From: an uncultured Collinsella sp.
GTDB lineage: Bacteria > Actinomycetota > Coriobacteriia > Coriobacteriales > Coriobacteriaceae
DNA length: 64,000 bases
Assembly (NCBI GenBank): GCA_959602645.1
Contig: CAUGTZ010000007.1
Coordinates: 46,717 to 110,716 of the forward strand
Reading direction: 5' to 3'
Shown here: positions 49,812 through 58,822 of the stretch, one piece after another
Numbering within the stretch: position 1 is the first letter of the stretch
Layout of the letters: the number at the start of each line of letters is the position of its first letter
Program-made: the position numbers and the translations under genes
The notes under the pieces: generated by a model
Databases searched by the model: none
Seen by the model: the letters and a program-made list of their open reading frames with translations, nothing else
Told to the model about the DNA's origin: nothing

Positions 49812-49886
49812 ATGCAGTTCGTAAAGATCATCACTACTGCAGACAATGCCATCCGACGCCAGCGCGCAATTTCCCGACGACGATAA
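49812..49886 (+). CDS. Arg-rich leader peptide upstream of argG
   Basis: A 24-codon ORF with a textbook AAAGGAG six bases before its ATG. Six of the last ten residues are Arg (RRQRAISRRR), and four of these use CGA, a codon I did not find in argG, where the Arg codons read were CGC or CGT. A cluster of Arg codons just before overlapping hairpins and a T-run, upstream of an arginine biosynthesis gene, is the logic of ribosome-mediated attenuation: scarce Arg-tRNA would stall the ribosome and change folding. The regulatory role is inferred. Confidence 0.65.
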   Translation: MQFVKIITTADNAIRRQRAISRRR

Positions 49887-49997
49887 CAATCGTCTCTGTC
49901 CGCATGGGGCGAATTGCCTCAACAGAGTCATTTTGAGGTCGTTGGGTTTTAGCACGACATTGCTGCATGTTTCTAGGGCATGTATGTGCTGATTTTT
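49879..49997 (+). promoter_or_regulatory. Putative arginine attenuator of argG
   Basis: Successive pairings overlap: GACGAT/ATCGTC over the last Arg codons and stop (49879-49894), CTCTGT/ACAGAG (49894-49927), CCTCAA/TTGAGG (49917-49938), GTCGT/ACGAC (49938-49958) and a terminator-like stem AGCACGACAT with ATGTATGTGCT (49951-49990) followed by GATTTTT. Each pairing shares bases with the next, as alternative attenuator structures do. The rest of the 49538-50091 gap is AT-rich and holds no other gene. The folding has not been computed. Confidence 0.5.
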
Positions 49998-50091
49998 GCT
50001 ATTTAACCTGATATTGCACGGTATATGACCTTGAAATGACTTGCAACTGACCGATGTTCTAACTAGCTACCAAGGGCGAAAGGAAACAGCC

Positions 50092-51318
50092 ATGAGCAAG
50101 GAAAAAGTCGTTCTCGCATATTCCGGTGGTCTTGATACATCCGTATGTGTCAAGTGGCTCCAGGACGAGAAGAATCTCGATGTCGTTTGCGTCTGCGGCA
50201 ACGTGGGCCAGGAGGAGACTGGCCTGGATGCCAAGAAGCAGAAGGCGCTTGACCTGGGCGTTCTCGATTGCCAGGTACTCGACCTGCGCGACGAGTTCTC
50301 CGATGAGTTCCTGACTAAGGCCATCGCCGCAAACTCCATGTACGAGAACAAGTATCCGCTGCTCTCCGCCCTGTCTCGCCCGCTGCTTGCCAAGAAGCTT
50401 GTCGAGGTCGCCCACGAGTTTGGCGCGATCTACGTCGCCCACGGCTGCACCGGTAAGGGTAACGACCAGGTTCGTTTTGAGGCTGCCGTCAAGGCCCTCG
50501 ACCCCGAGCTCAAGGTTATCGCCCCGGTTCGCGAGTGGGATCTGAAGTGCCGTCCCGACGAGGTCGCCTATGCCCATGCCCACAACGTGCCGGTTCCCGA
50601 GGGTGCCAACGACAACCCCTATTCCATCGACGACAACCTGTGGGGTCGTGCCATTGAGTGCGGCCACCTGGAGGATCCCTGGAACGAGCCGCTCGACGAC
50701 GCCTGGGTTATGACCAAGAATCCCGAGGACACGCCCGACACCCCGACGTATACCGAGATTGAGTTTGAGGCCGGCAAGCCCGTCGCCGTCGACGGCAAGA
50801 AGATGAAGCTCTCCGAAATCGTCATCGCTCTCAACAAGATTTCGGGCGACAACGGCTTTGGTCGCCTGGACCTGGTCGAGGATCGTCTGGTGGGCCTCAA
50901 GAGCCGCGAATGCTATGAGGTTCCCGGAGCCCTGACGCTCATCACCGCCCACAAGGCACTCGAGGACATCTGCGTCGAGGGCGACCTGCTCAAGACCAAG
51001 ATCAAACTCGAGCAGGATTGGGCCACCGCCGTGTACAACGGCCAGTGGTACAGCCCGCTCAAGAACGCGCTCGACGCCTTTATGGCCGACACCCAGAAGT
51101 TCGTGACCGGCACCGTCCGCCTGAAGTTCTTTAAGGGCAACTGCCATGTTGTCGGCCGCAAGAGCCCGTTTAGCCTGTATGACTACGGCCTGGCCACCTA
51201 CGACCGCGACACCACGTTTGATGAGAAGGCCAGCGCCGGCTTTATCGAAATCGACACGCTGTCGCTCAAGACGTGGGCCAAGGTCCAGGGTCCCAGCTCT
51301 GCTGCCGCTCAGGCTTAA
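50092..51318 (+). CDS. argG: Argininosuccinate synthase
   Basis: A 408-residue enzyme joining citrulline and aspartate with ATP, the next-to-last step of arginine synthesis. The PP-loop AYSGGLDTS (9-17) and VAHGCTGKGNDQVRFE are clear. AAAGGAAAC precedes the ATG. It follows the leader region described above and is followed by argH after about 520 bp. Confidence 0.97.
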   Translation: MSKEKVVLAYSGGLDTSVCVKWLQDEKNLDVVCVCGNVGQEETGLDAKKQKALDLGVLDCQVLDLRDEFSDEFLTKAIAANSMYENKYPLLSALSRPLLAKKLVEVAHEFGAIYVAHGCTGKGNDQVRFEAAVKALDPELKVIAPVREWDLKCRPDEVAYAHAHNVPVPEGANDNPYSIDDNLWGRAIECGHLEDPWNEPLDDAWVMTKNPEDTPDTPTYTEIEFEAGKPVAVDGKKMKLSEIVIALNKISGDNGFGRLDLVEDRLVGLKSRECYEVPGALTLITAHKALEDICVEGDLLKTKIKLEQDWATAVYNGQWYSPLKNALDAFMADTQKFVTGTVRLKFFKGNCHVVGRKSPFSLYDYGLATYDRDTTFDEKASAGFIEIDTLSLKTWAKVQGPSSAAAQA

Positions 51319-51471
51319 GTCTTCCTTCCCTTGGTATCCGCGCGGCCCATCCGCGTGATACATATCGGGCGCATGGGGTCCCTACCTTTCGTTATGCTTG
51401 CTGACACTTCTTAACATCGGTGGCCCCTACGTTCCGCCCGCATATATGATGCCGCGACTGCGGCTGAGTCC

Positions 51472-51505
51472 GAGCCCCGCCGGGGTTGTCCGGCGGGGCT
51501 CCTTC
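51472..51505 (+). terminator. Terminator after argG
   Basis: A perfect 12-bp stem (GAGCCCCGCCGG, CCGGCGGGGCTC) and a short T-containing tail (CTTC). It implies a separate promoter for argH or regulated read-through. Confidence 0.75.
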
Positions 51506-51551
51506 TATCAAATTGGCGGCCTTGCGCCTATATATATGAGGAGTATCCATT

Positions 51552-51722
51552 ATGTTCAATGCTATCGCGCATGCTTTGCTTGCCCTCGCGCCCGAGTTCG
51601 ATGCTGTAAAGGTCGAGGACGTTCCTATGAGCCTGAAGGCCTGGATCGATGGTTCGCAGGGCAACATCCGGAGGGAGACGTTGGGCGCCAAGTGCATGGT
51701 GCGTCACTTCTTTGCAAATTAG
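51552..51722 (+). CDS. Small hypothetical protein between argG and argH, 56 residues
   Basis: ATG follows GAGGAG at good spacing. The product starts with a hydrophobic helix (MFNAIAHALLALAPEFDAVK) and ends in a basic part (GNIRRETLGAKCMVRHFFAN). No family recognised. It may be a conserved small gene or a remnant; composition is host-like. Confidence 0.45.
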   Translation: MFNAIAHALLALAPEFDAVKVEDVPMSLKAWIDGSQGNIRRETLGAKCMVRHFFAN

Positions 51723-51840
51723 CTATATGGCCTCGCGCACGGTGGGGAATATGCAAAACTAGCGGTTGATAAATCGCTTTAGCGACAGGGCACATTGCTT
51801 TGGGCGCTTGTTTTGGCATTTGGAGAAAGGAGACGGTTCC

Positions 51841-53271
51841 ATGGCTCTTTGGGGCGGTCGTTTTGAGGCGGGCGTGGCCGAGGTCACGCAGGAGTTTGGT
51901 GCGTCGTTGCCGGTCGACAAGCATCTCTATAAGCAGGATATCGCCGGCTCTAAGGCGCATGCCAAGATGCTGGCCGCCCAAGGCATCATCAGTGCCGAGG
52001 ACGAGCAGGCGATTGCCGAGGGCCTGACCGGAATCGAGCAGGATATCGATGCCGGCAACTTTACCTTCGATATCAACGACGAGGACATCCATATGTCTAT
52101 CGAGAGCGAGCTGACGCGTCGCATCGGCGAGGCTGGCAAGCGCTTGCATACCGGACGTTCGCGCAACGACCAGGTGGCGACCGACACGCGCCTGGGCGTC
52201 AAGGCACTGGCCAAGGAGCTCATGGAGGCCAATCTTGAGCTGCGCCATGTGCTGGTGGATGCGGCTAAGAAGTACGACAAGGTGATTCTGCCGGGCTACA
52301 CGCATATGCAGCACGCTCAGCCCGTGCTGCTCTCGCATCATCTGCTGGCGTACTCCTGGATGTTCGCGCGCGATTTTACGCGTCTGAAGGCCGCCTTCGA
52401 TGCCGCTGATAATTGCCCGTTGGGCGCCGCCGCACTCGCCGGCACGAGCTATCCGCTCGATCGCCAGATGACGGCTGCCGAGCTTGGCTTTGCGGGCGTG
52501 ATTCCTAACTCGCTCGACGCTGTTTCCGACCGTGATTTCCTGCTCGATTTGCATTACGCCGGCTCCGTTATGGCCATGCACCTGTCGCGTCTTTCCGAGG
52601 AGATCGTGCTGTGGTCGAGCTCCGAATTTGGCTTTATCACGCTTTCCGACTCCTACTCCACCGGTTCGTCCATCATGCCGCAGAAGAAGAACCCCGATTT
52701 TGCTGAGCTTATCCGCGGCAAGAGCGGTCGAGTCTATGGCAACCTGGTTCAGCTGCTCGTGACCATGAAGGGCTTGCCGCTCGCTTATAACAAGGACTTG
52801 CAGGAGGACAAGGAGGGCGCGCTCGATACCGCCCATACGCTCATGCAGTGCCTGTCTGTTATGGCCGGTATGATTTCAACCTGGACCGTCAACGAGGGCG
52901 CCATGGCGCGCGAGTGCGGCGTGGGGCACCTTGCCGCCACCGATGTTGCCGATTACCTGGCCAAGCGTGGTCTGCCGTTCCGCGAGGCGCATGCTGTGGT
53001 GGGCCATCTGGTCCTGATGTGTGAGAAGCGCGACTGCAATCTTGAGGACCTGCCGTTCGAGGTCTTCCAGGAGGCAAGCCCGCTCTTTGAGCGCGATATT
53101 ACCGAGGCGCTCGACATCCCGTCGATTGTCGCCGCGCGCACGACCGAGGGCGGCACCGCCCCTGCCGCCGTTGCCGTGCAGTTGGGGCGCGCCGAAGCGC
53201 AGCTTGCGGCCGATGAGGGCGTGTTCGGATCGCTGACCAAGGTCGTCGAGATGGGCCACGGAGCTAATTAG
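51841..53271 (+). CDS. argH: Argininosuccinate lyase
   Basis: A 476-residue enzyme of the fumarase/aspartase superfamily that splits argininosuccinate into arginine and fumarate. It has HTGRSRNDQVATD, the TGSSIMPQKKNPDFAE signature and normal length. GAAAGGAGAC precedes the ATG. Confidence 0.97.
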   Translation: MALWGGRFEAGVAEVTQEFGASLPVDKHLYKQDIAGSKAHAKMLAAQGIISAEDEQAIAEGLTGIEQDIDAGNFTFDINDEDIHMSIESELTRRIGEAGKRLHTGRSRNDQVATDTRLGVKALAKELMEANLELRHVLVDAAKKYDKVILPGYTHMQHAQPVLLSHHLLAYSWMFARDFTRLKAAFDAADNCPLGAAALAGTSYPLDRQMTAAELGFAGVIPNSLDAVSDRDFLLDLHYAGSVMAMHLSRLSEEIVLWSSSEFGFITLSDSYSTGSSIMPQKKNPDFAELIRGKSGRVYGNLVQLLVTMKGLPLAYNKDLQEDKEGALDTAHTLMQCLSVMAGMISTWTVNEGAMARECGVGHLAATDVADYLAKRGLPFREAHAVVGHLVLMCEKRDCNLEDLPFEVFQEASPLFERDITEALDIPSIVAARTTEGGTAPAAVAVQLGRAEAQLAADEGVFGSLTKVVEMGHGAN

Positions 53272-53316
53272 CTTATTGGATGCGTCTGTCTGGTGTTTTC
53301 ATCATATCTTGCCTTT

Positions 53317-53347
53317 ACGGGTGCCCGCTACGGTGGGCGCCCGTTTT
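53317..53347 (+). terminator. Terminator after argH
   Basis: ACGGGTGCCC pairs with GGGCGCCCGT (one wobble) and is followed by TTTT. Confidence 0.82.
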
Positions 53348-53648
53348 GTTATAGAGAAGGAAGGAGCTTGTCGAGAACTTTTGTAGGACATTTGCGCAGG
53401 TTGTGAAGGGGGTGCGTTCACGGGCGGCAATCGACCGTCCGTTCTGTTCGGTGCAGTTGAAAGTGGGGCGGATGGTACTCTAATCGGGCTTCGAAACAGA
53501 AGTGACACATATGGAGCGCTTCAATAAATAATAGCGCTTCAATAAACGGCTTTTTGTTTAACTGCAGCTAGAACTCTGTTACGATGCAGTCCAGGCGGGT
53601 GCCGGAATGGGACTTGGGCACGCGCGAACCTACTTGAAAGGCTACCTT
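53348..53648 (+). promoter_or_regulatory. Intergenic leader of ndk with short direct repeats
   Basis: No gene seen. AGCGCTTCAATAAA occurs twice, 18 bp apart (53516 and 53534), and a TACGAT -10-like box lies near 53580, consistent with the ndk promoter. Confidence 0.4.
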
Positions 53649-54053
53649 ATGGCTATCGAGAAGACCTTCATCATGATTAAGCCCGACGCCGTGCGCGATC
53701 GCAAGATCGGCGAGATCGTTGCTCGTATCGAGCGCAGCGGCCTTGTTATCGAGCGCATGGAGATGACCACGCTTGAGCGCGCCACCGTCGAGGAGCACTA
53801 TGCTCATCTGGCCGATAAGCCCTTCTTTGGCGGTCTGTGTGACTTTATGACGAGCGGTCCGGTCGTCAAGATGGTCATTTCCGGTCTCTCCGCTGTCTCC
53901 AAGATGCGCACCCTTATGGGTGCCACCAACCCGCTTGATGCCGCTCCCGGCACCATTCGCGGCGACTTTGCCGTCGATGTCAACGCCAACGTGATCCATG
54001 GCTCCGACTGCCTGGAGAACGCCGAGATCGAGATCAAACGCTTTTTTGGCTAA
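53649..54053 (+). CDS. ndk: Nucleoside-diphosphate kinase
   Basis: The 134-residue enzyme moves gamma-phosphate between NTPs and NDPs. KTFIMIKPDAVRDRKIGEIV and the GDFAVDVNANVIHGSD active-site segment with its phospho-His are present. Slightly shorter than usual at the C-terminus (ends KRFFG). Confidence 0.96.
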   Translation: MAIEKTFIMIKPDAVRDRKIGEIVARIERSGLVIERMEMTTLERATVEEHYAHLADKPFFGGLCDFMTSGPVVKMVISGLSAVSKMRTLMGATNPLDAAPGTIRGDFAVDVNANVIHGSDCLENAEIEIKRFFG

Positions 54054-54091
54054 ACCAGCTTTGACTCCTTAAAGCTGTTAGCGTGTGGCTT

Positions 54092-54126
54092 GGGCGCCGC
54101 GGAACTCCATCCGCGGCGCCCTTTTT
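54092..54126 (+). terminator. Terminator after ndk
   Basis: Perfect 11-bp arms (GGGCGCCGCGG, CCGCGGCGCCC) with an 8-nt loop and five Ts. Confidence 0.92.
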
Positions 54127-54167
54127 ATTCCAGTAGATTTTGGTAAACGCCCACAAATCTACTAAAG

Positions 54168-54202
54168 AGCCCCCGTCCGGATGTTTCTTCCGGGCGGGGG
54201 CT
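54168..54202 (-). terminator. Terminator after rpiB
   Basis: A 13-bp GC-rich stem whose minus-strand exit is TCTTTAG. A second short inverted repeat (AGTAGATTT/AAATCTACT, 54132-54163) lies just beyond it. Confidence 0.65.
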
Positions 54203-54229
54203 GGCGTTAGCGTATGGCTTTGTGAATCT

Positions 54230-54697
54230 TTAGGCTTCGTCGACGATCTTAAGGCCGCGCGTCTGGTCGATCTCGTTGAGGAGATTGACGCGACGCTCGT
54301 GACGACCGCCCTCAAACTCGGCGTCGAGCCACTCGTCGACAATCATCTTGGCGAGCTCGGAGCCCACGACGCGGGCGCCAAAGGCGAGCACGTTGGTATT
54401 GTTGTGCATGCGCGAGAGCTTGGCGCTGAAGGGCTCGGAGCACACGACGGCGCGAACGCCCTCCACCTTGTTGGCAGCCAGGCTGATGCCGACGCCGGTG
54501 CCGCAGATCAGGATGCCCAGGTCGACGTCGCCGTTGGCAACGGCCTTACCCACCTTGTAGCCGGCGATGGGGTAATCAAAGCTCTCGGAGGTGTCGGTTC
54601 CAAAGTTCACGACCTCACAGCCGCGCTCCTTCAGGTGCTCGGAAATGATGTTCTTGAGCTCGACGGCGGCGTGGTCGTTACCGATACCAATCTTCAT
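54230..54697 (-). CDS. rpiB: Ribose-5-phosphate isomerase B
   Basis: A 155-residue sugar isomerase of the pentose phosphate pathway (LacAB/RpiB family). GNDHAAVELKN and ICGTGVGISLAANKVEGVRA, with the catalytic Cys, are visible. ATG follows GAGAGGAACC. Confidence 0.94.
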   Translation of the reverse strand: MKIGIGNDHAAVELKNIISEHLKERGCEVVNFGTDTSESFDYPIAGYKVGKAVANGDVDLGILICGTGVGISLAANKVEGVRAVVCSEPFSAKLSRMHNNTNVLAFGARVVGSELAKMIVDEWLDAEFEGGRHERRVNLLNEIDQTRGLKIVDEA

Positions 54698-54968
54698 GAG
54701 TGGTTCCTCTCTGGTCCGTGCGGCGGAATTGCTAAAGGTTTTACCGCGTTCGACTGCATGATAGCGCGACTTTTGTGTAAACGCTCGGGCGTTTTTTGGT
54801 CAAACGCTTTAGCATGCAACAAGACCGGCTTTTCATGAATGAATGCCGTCGGATTGCGCTTGAACGCCGTCCGTCGGAACCATGGTTGCGGTTTTTGATG
54901 CATTGTTATCAAATAAAAGAGCTAACTATTATCGAGAGTCCAGTCCGTTATGTAAGCAGGAGATACCT

Positions 54969-56288
54969 ATGCCTACCGATTCCATCCGCGATGCCGCTTT
55001 TTGCGATGTCTTGAACCGCGAGCTTGTCTGTGCGCTCGGCTGCACCGAGCCTATTGCCGTTGCCTATGCAGCGGCGCTGGCGAGCCAGACACTCGGTTGC
55101 GAGCCCGATCATATGGACGTTGCCTGCTCGGGCAACATCATCAAGAACGTTAAGAGCGTGACCGTGCCCAATTCGGGCGGTATGCACGGTATTGAAGCAG
55201 CGGCCGTACTGGGTGCCGTGGGCGGTGACGCCAAGAGCGCGCTCGAGGTGCTCGAGTGCGTTAACGACGAAGATCGTGCTCGCGTGGCCGAGCTCCTCGT
55301 CGATGCCGGTTACTGCGATGTGTCGCTTGTCGAGGGTGTGCCCAACCTCTACATCAAGGTGACTGCCACAGCCGGGGGCCATACCGCGGTCGTCGAGATT
55401 ACCGACCACCACACCAATGTCACGTGCCATACGCTCGACGGTATTCCGGTGTGCGGCAAGTCGGCGGGGGAGTGCGCCGCCTGCGCCGAGCGCGTCGTGG
55501 CCGAGCGCGCGGCAGATAACGCCGACACGCCCATGTCGATCGAGTCCATCATCGACTTTATCGAGGGCGGCGACATCGAGAGCGCCCGCGCGGCCGTTGA
55601 GCGCCAGATTGAGCTGAACGGTGCGATCAGTGCCGAGGGCCTCGCGCGCGCTTGGGGCGCCGAGGTGGGCCGTACGTTGCTGGGTGCTCGTGCCGATGAC
55701 GTCGCCTGCCGTGCCCGTGCCCGTGCGGCCGCCGGGTCCGACGCCCGCATGAACGGTTGCGCGCTGCCGGTCGCCATTGTGTGCGGCTCTGGCAATCAGG
55801 GCATTACCTGCGCATTGCCCGTCATGGAGTATGCCGAGTACCTGCGCTGCGACCACGATCGCCTGGTGCGCGCCGTGATGCTGTCCGATCTTATCGCCGT
55901 GCATATCAAAAGTTATATTGGTGCGCTCTCGGCGTTTTGCGGTGCTATTTGCGCCGCATGCGGTGCCGGTGCCGCGATTACCTGGCTGTGTGGTGGCACG
56001 CGCGAGCAGATTGGCGCGACGGTCTCGAACACGCTCGGCAACGTTGGCGGCATCGTGTGCGATGGCGCCAAGGCAAGCTGCGCCGCCAAGATTTCCGCTG
56101 CCGTTGATGCGGCGATTCTGGGTCACGATATGGCCATGCAGGGTCGCGGCTTCCGCGCCGGCGAGGGCCTCATCCAGGATACCGTCGAGCAGACAATCGC
56201 CAGCATGGGCTACGTGGGCCGTGTGGGCATGAAGGACACCGACGTCGAGATCCTCAACATCATGATCGGCAAGACCCAGGTTTGCTAG
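54969..56288 (+). CDS. L-cysteine desulfidase/serine dehydratase-alpha-like protein (CyuA/YhaM, UPF0597)
   Basis: A 439-residue iron-sulfur enzyme of the UPF0597 family. ALGCTEPIAVAYAAALA, VTVPNSGGMHGIEAAA, VCGSGNQGITCALPV and repeated Cys residues for the cluster match CyuA. It likely degrades cysteine to pyruvate, ammonia and sulfide. AGGAGATACC precedes the ATG. Confidence 0.88.
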   Translation: MPTDSIRDAAFCDVLNRELVCALGCTEPIAVAYAAALASQTLGCEPDHMDVACSGNIIKNVKSVTVPNSGGMHGIEAAAVLGAVGGDAKSALEVLECVNDEDRARVAELLVDAGYCDVSLVEGVPNLYIKVTATAGGHTAVVEITDHHTNVTCHTLDGIPVCGKSAGECAACAERVVAERAADNADTPMSIESIIDFIEGGDIESARAAVERQIELNGAISAEGLARAWGAEVGRTLLGARADDVACRARARAAAGSDARMNGCALPVAIVCGSGNQGITCALPVMEYAEYLRCDHDRLVRAVMLSDLIAVHIKSYIGALSAFCGAICAACGAGAAITWLCGGTREQIGATVSNTLGNVGGIVCDGAKASCAAKISAAVDAAILGHDMAMQGRGFRAGEGLIQDTVEQTIASMGYVGRVGMKDTDVEILNIMIGKTQVC

Positions 56289-56315
56289 TTACGCGGTTTT
56301 ACCAAACCGCGTAAC
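56288..56315 (+). terminator. Hairpin after the CyuA-like gene
   Basis: Perfect 12-bp arms (GTTACGCGGTTT, AAACCGCGTAAC) around TACC. It starts at the last base of the stop codon; there is no T-run after it, so termination strength is unsure. Confidence 0.6.
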
Positions 56316-56395
56316 AGCTCGACGCTGCAAACCCGCCAGAGCGGCAATCTGCCTTTCAACTTCGGCGGCATGACCAGAAGGTCAATGCCGCCTCG

Positions 56396-56439
56396 TTTCA
56401 AGGCACCTTGCTCGCCCTGGCGGGTTTTCGCTGTCGTTG
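56396..56439 (+). repeat. Dispersed 44-bp intergenic repeat, copy A
   Basis: Starts TTTCAAGGCACCTTGCTCGC and matches 59634-59677 at 40 of 44 positions. Non-coding in both places. Confidence 0.65.
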
Positions 56440-56463
56440 CCAAAACACCGGCGTTGTCGGAGT

Positions 56464-56517
56464 AGTCGTTGGGGACGTTCTTGTTTGACTAGTCGTTTAA
56501 GAACGTCCCCAACGACT
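56464..56517. repeat. 19-bp perfect inverted repeat with a palindromic loop
   Basis: AGTCGTTGGGGACGTTCTT and its complement flank a 16-base loop containing GACTAGTC. It lies before the convergent HAD gene. The size and perfection suggest a mobile intergenic element or a bidirectional terminator. Confidence 0.7.
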
Positions 56518-56522
56518 ATCCC

Positions 56523-57281
56523 TTACGACAGTTCATCGGCTACTTGGTGCTCGTAGAAGGCTTCTACTACGGCGTTGAAGTCGCGGGCGAAGTCTTCCAT
56601 GGTGCCGTGCCAGGTGGCTCGGCCGGGTTTTCCCTGGCCAACATAGGCGGTTTGGATGCCGCAGGCGGGGCTGGGGAAGTCGCGCTTGGGGTCGTTGCCC
56701 ACCATGAGGACCTCGTGTGGCTCGAGTCCCATCACCTGAAGCTGCTCGAGATAGTAGGTGGCATCGGGCTTGCAGCGGGTGGTGTTTCCCATGTGCGTGA
56801 CGAGCTCAAAGGGGGCGTCGGCCAGGTCGCCCCAACCCATGCGGCACTCGATGGCTCCCTGCGGAAAGCTGGGGTTGGTGAAGAGCGCGCAGCGCAGCCC
56901 TGCGTCCCGTACGGCCTGAAGCGCGGCGTGTGCGCCCGGCATGGCGTGGGCGCTGATGACATCGTCGTTCTTGTACGGAAGAACTTCTCGGTCGTAGTAG
57001 GTAAACGCTTCGTAGATGAGTGGGTCCGAGAGGCAAATGCCGCACCGGCGCTCAACCTCTTCTTGGTAGAACTCCAGATTGGTGCGATTATCCGTGCCGC
57101 TGCGGCGGTTGGCGTTGAGGTCGACCAAGATGGTGCCGAGCCGTGCCATCGTGCCACCGCGGCTGCGTCGTCCGATATCTGCAAGCATCGACGAGACATC
57201 CTTAAAATAGCGAAGGATGAACGCGTTGAGGTTGATGCTAAGAAGCGTCTCGTCCATATCGAAAACGACTGCTTTGAGCAC
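56523..57281 (-). CDS. HAD-superfamily hydrolase
   Basis: 252 residues from GTG 57281, which follows GAAAGGTG. VVFDMDETLLS (Asp8, Asp10), LFTNPSFPQGA, KPDATYYLEQL and MVGNDPKRDF are the four HAD motifs. It resembles phosphoglycolate-phosphatase-like enzymes; the substrate is unknown. The long cap insertion contains many acidic and aromatic residues. Confidence 0.88.
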   Translation of the reverse strand: MLKAVVFDMDETLLSINLNAFILRYFKDVSSMLADIGRRSRGGTMARLGTILVDLNANRRSGTDNRTNLEFYQEEVERRCGICLSDPLIYEAFTYYDREVLPYKNDDVISAHAMPGAHAALQAVRDAGLRCALFTNPSFPQGAIECRMGWGDLADAPFELVTHMGNTTRCKPDATYYLEQLQVMGLEPHEVLMVGNDPKRDFPSPACGIQTAYVGQGKPGRATWHGTMEDFARDFNAVVEAFYEHQVADELS

Positions 57282-57596
57282 GCGGGCACCTTTCTCGAAA
57301 AATCGTTCCAGAATCGTTGGCTCCGAATACTTTACTCCAAAGCCGTATGCCCAACTGCTTATCGTCAGCTTGTGGAGACAGTCGTTCACAAGATTGCGAA
57401 AAAGTCTCCATACGAGTAAAAAATGGCAGTTCACGCTTGAAATCGAAGTGATTTCCCCGTAACCTATACGAACGTGATTGCATAAGCGTCACATTAGTAT
57501 CTGTCGGCTCCCGAGTGTTCCTAAACGTTGTGTGCTTGTCGCACCCTTCTGTAGGTCCTAGCAATCGGGGCCCCGTAGTTCGAAAGGGGTCCACCT
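57282..57596 (+). promoter_or_regulatory. Divergent intergenic region and rpsA leader
   Basis: Holds no gene. A TTGAAA at 57437 with TAACCT 17 bp later could be the rpsA promoter, leaving a leader of about 130 bases. Confidence 0.4.
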
Positions 57597-58763
57597 TTGA
57601 GTGAGATTCAGAACTCGTCCATTTTCTCTCTTGACGATGTCAACGAGGAGGAGATGAACAACCTCATCGACGGTACGATTACCGACTTTGATGAGGGCGA
57701 TCTCGTTAACGGCACTGTCGTTAAGATCGAGCATGACGAGGTGCTCGTTGACATCGGATTCAAGTCCGAGGGCGTTATCCCGGTCCGCGAGCTGTCCATC
57801 CGTAAGGACGCTAACCCTGCAGACATCGTTGCACTTGGTGATCCCATCGAGGCTCTGGTCCTTCAGAAGGAGGACAAGGACGGTCGTCTGGTCCTGTCCA
57901 AGAAGCGTGCCGAGTACGAGCGTGCTTGGAACCGCATCGAGGAGAAGTTCAACTCCGGCGAGAACGTCGAGGGCGAGGTTATCGAGGTTGTCAAGGGCGG
58001 CCTGATTCTCGACATCGGCCTGCGTGGCTTCCTGCCCGCTTCTCTCGTCGACCTCCGTCGTGTCAAGGACCTCACCTCCTACATGGGCACCCGCATCGAG
58101 GCCCGCGTCATCGAGATGGACCGCAACCGCAACAACGTCGTCCTCTCCCGTCGCGTCGTGCTCGAGGAGTCTCGTAAGGCCGAGCGCTCCGAGATCCTGT
58201 CCAAGCTCAAGTCTGGTATGCGTCTCCAGGGTACCGTTTCCTCCATCGTCGACTTCGGCGCTTTCGTCGACCTCGGCGGTATCGACGGCCTCATCCACAT
58301 CTCTGAGCTCTCCTGGAACCACGTCAACCATCCTTCCGAGGTTGTCAAGGTCGGCCAGGAGGTCGAGGTCGAGGTTCTCGACGTCGATCTCAACCGCGAG
58401 CGCATCTCCCTGGGTCTCAAGCAGACCACCGAGGATCCGTGGCGCGCACTGGTCAAGAAGTACCCCGTCGGCGCTATCGTCGAGGGCACTGTGACCAAGC
58501 TTGTCCCGTTCGGCGCTTTCGTCGACCTGGGCGAGGGCATCGAGGGCCTGGTGCACATCTCCGAGATGGCCAACAAGCACGTCGATCAACCTTCTCAGGT
58601 CACCCACGTGGGCGACAAGGTTCAGGTCAAGGTCATGGAGATCGACCTCGACCGTCGTCGTATCTCCCTGTCCATGAAGTCCGCTGCTGAGACTCTGGGC
58701 GTCGAGATCGAGGTTACCCCGCTGCCTTCTGAGAAGAAGGACGAGGAGACCGACGCCGAGTAA
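57597..58763 (+). CDS. rpsA: 30S ribosomal protein S1
   Basis: A 388-residue protein with four S1/OB repeats (about 33-100, 118-183, 204-272, 289-358), recognisable by GTVVKIEHDEVLVDIG, GEVIEVVKGGLILDIG, GTVSSIVDFGAFVDLGG and GTVTKLVPFGAFVDLGE. It helps load mRNA on the 30S subunit. The start is TTG 57597, behind AAAGGGG. Shorter than the six-repeat E. coli protein. Confidence 0.96.
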   Translation: MSEIQNSSIFSLDDVNEEEMNNLIDGTITDFDEGDLVNGTVVKIEHDEVLVDIGFKSEGVIPVRELSIRKDANPADIVALGDPIEALVLQKEDKDGRLVLSKKRAEYERAWNRIEEKFNSGENVEGEVIEVVKGGLILDIGLRGFLPASLVDLRRVKDLTSYMGTRIEARVIEMDRNRNNVVLSRRVVLEESRKAERSEILSKLKSGMRLQGTVSSIVDFGAFVDLGGIDGLIHISELSWNHVNHPSEVVKVGQEVEVEVLDVDLNRERISLGLKQTTEDPWRALVKKYPVGAIVEGTVTKLVPFGAFVDLGEGIEGLVHISEMANKHVDQPSQVTHVGDKVQVKVMEIDLDRRRISLSMKSAAETLGVEIEVTPLPSEKKDEETDAE

Positions 58764-58787
58764 ATCGGTTTGACGATCACTTGTTTT

Positions 58788-58822
58788 AAGGGATCCGTCC
58801 GCAATGGACGGGTCCCTTTTTT
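58788..58822 (+). terminator. Terminator after rpsA
   Basis: A 13-bp stem (AAGGGATCCGTCC with GGACGGGTCCCTT, one wobble) followed by Ts. Confidence 0.9.

Noticed and set aside
49497..49955. Minus-strand ORF of about 152 codons upstream of the HAD gene
   Set aside because: It covers the AT-rich argG leader on the opposite strand, has no clear ribosome site or domain, and its composition looks non-coding.
54814..55014. Plus-strand ORF overlapping the start of the CyuA-like gene
   Set aside because: No good ribosome site, and it runs out of frame into the real gene start, which has AGGAGATACC.
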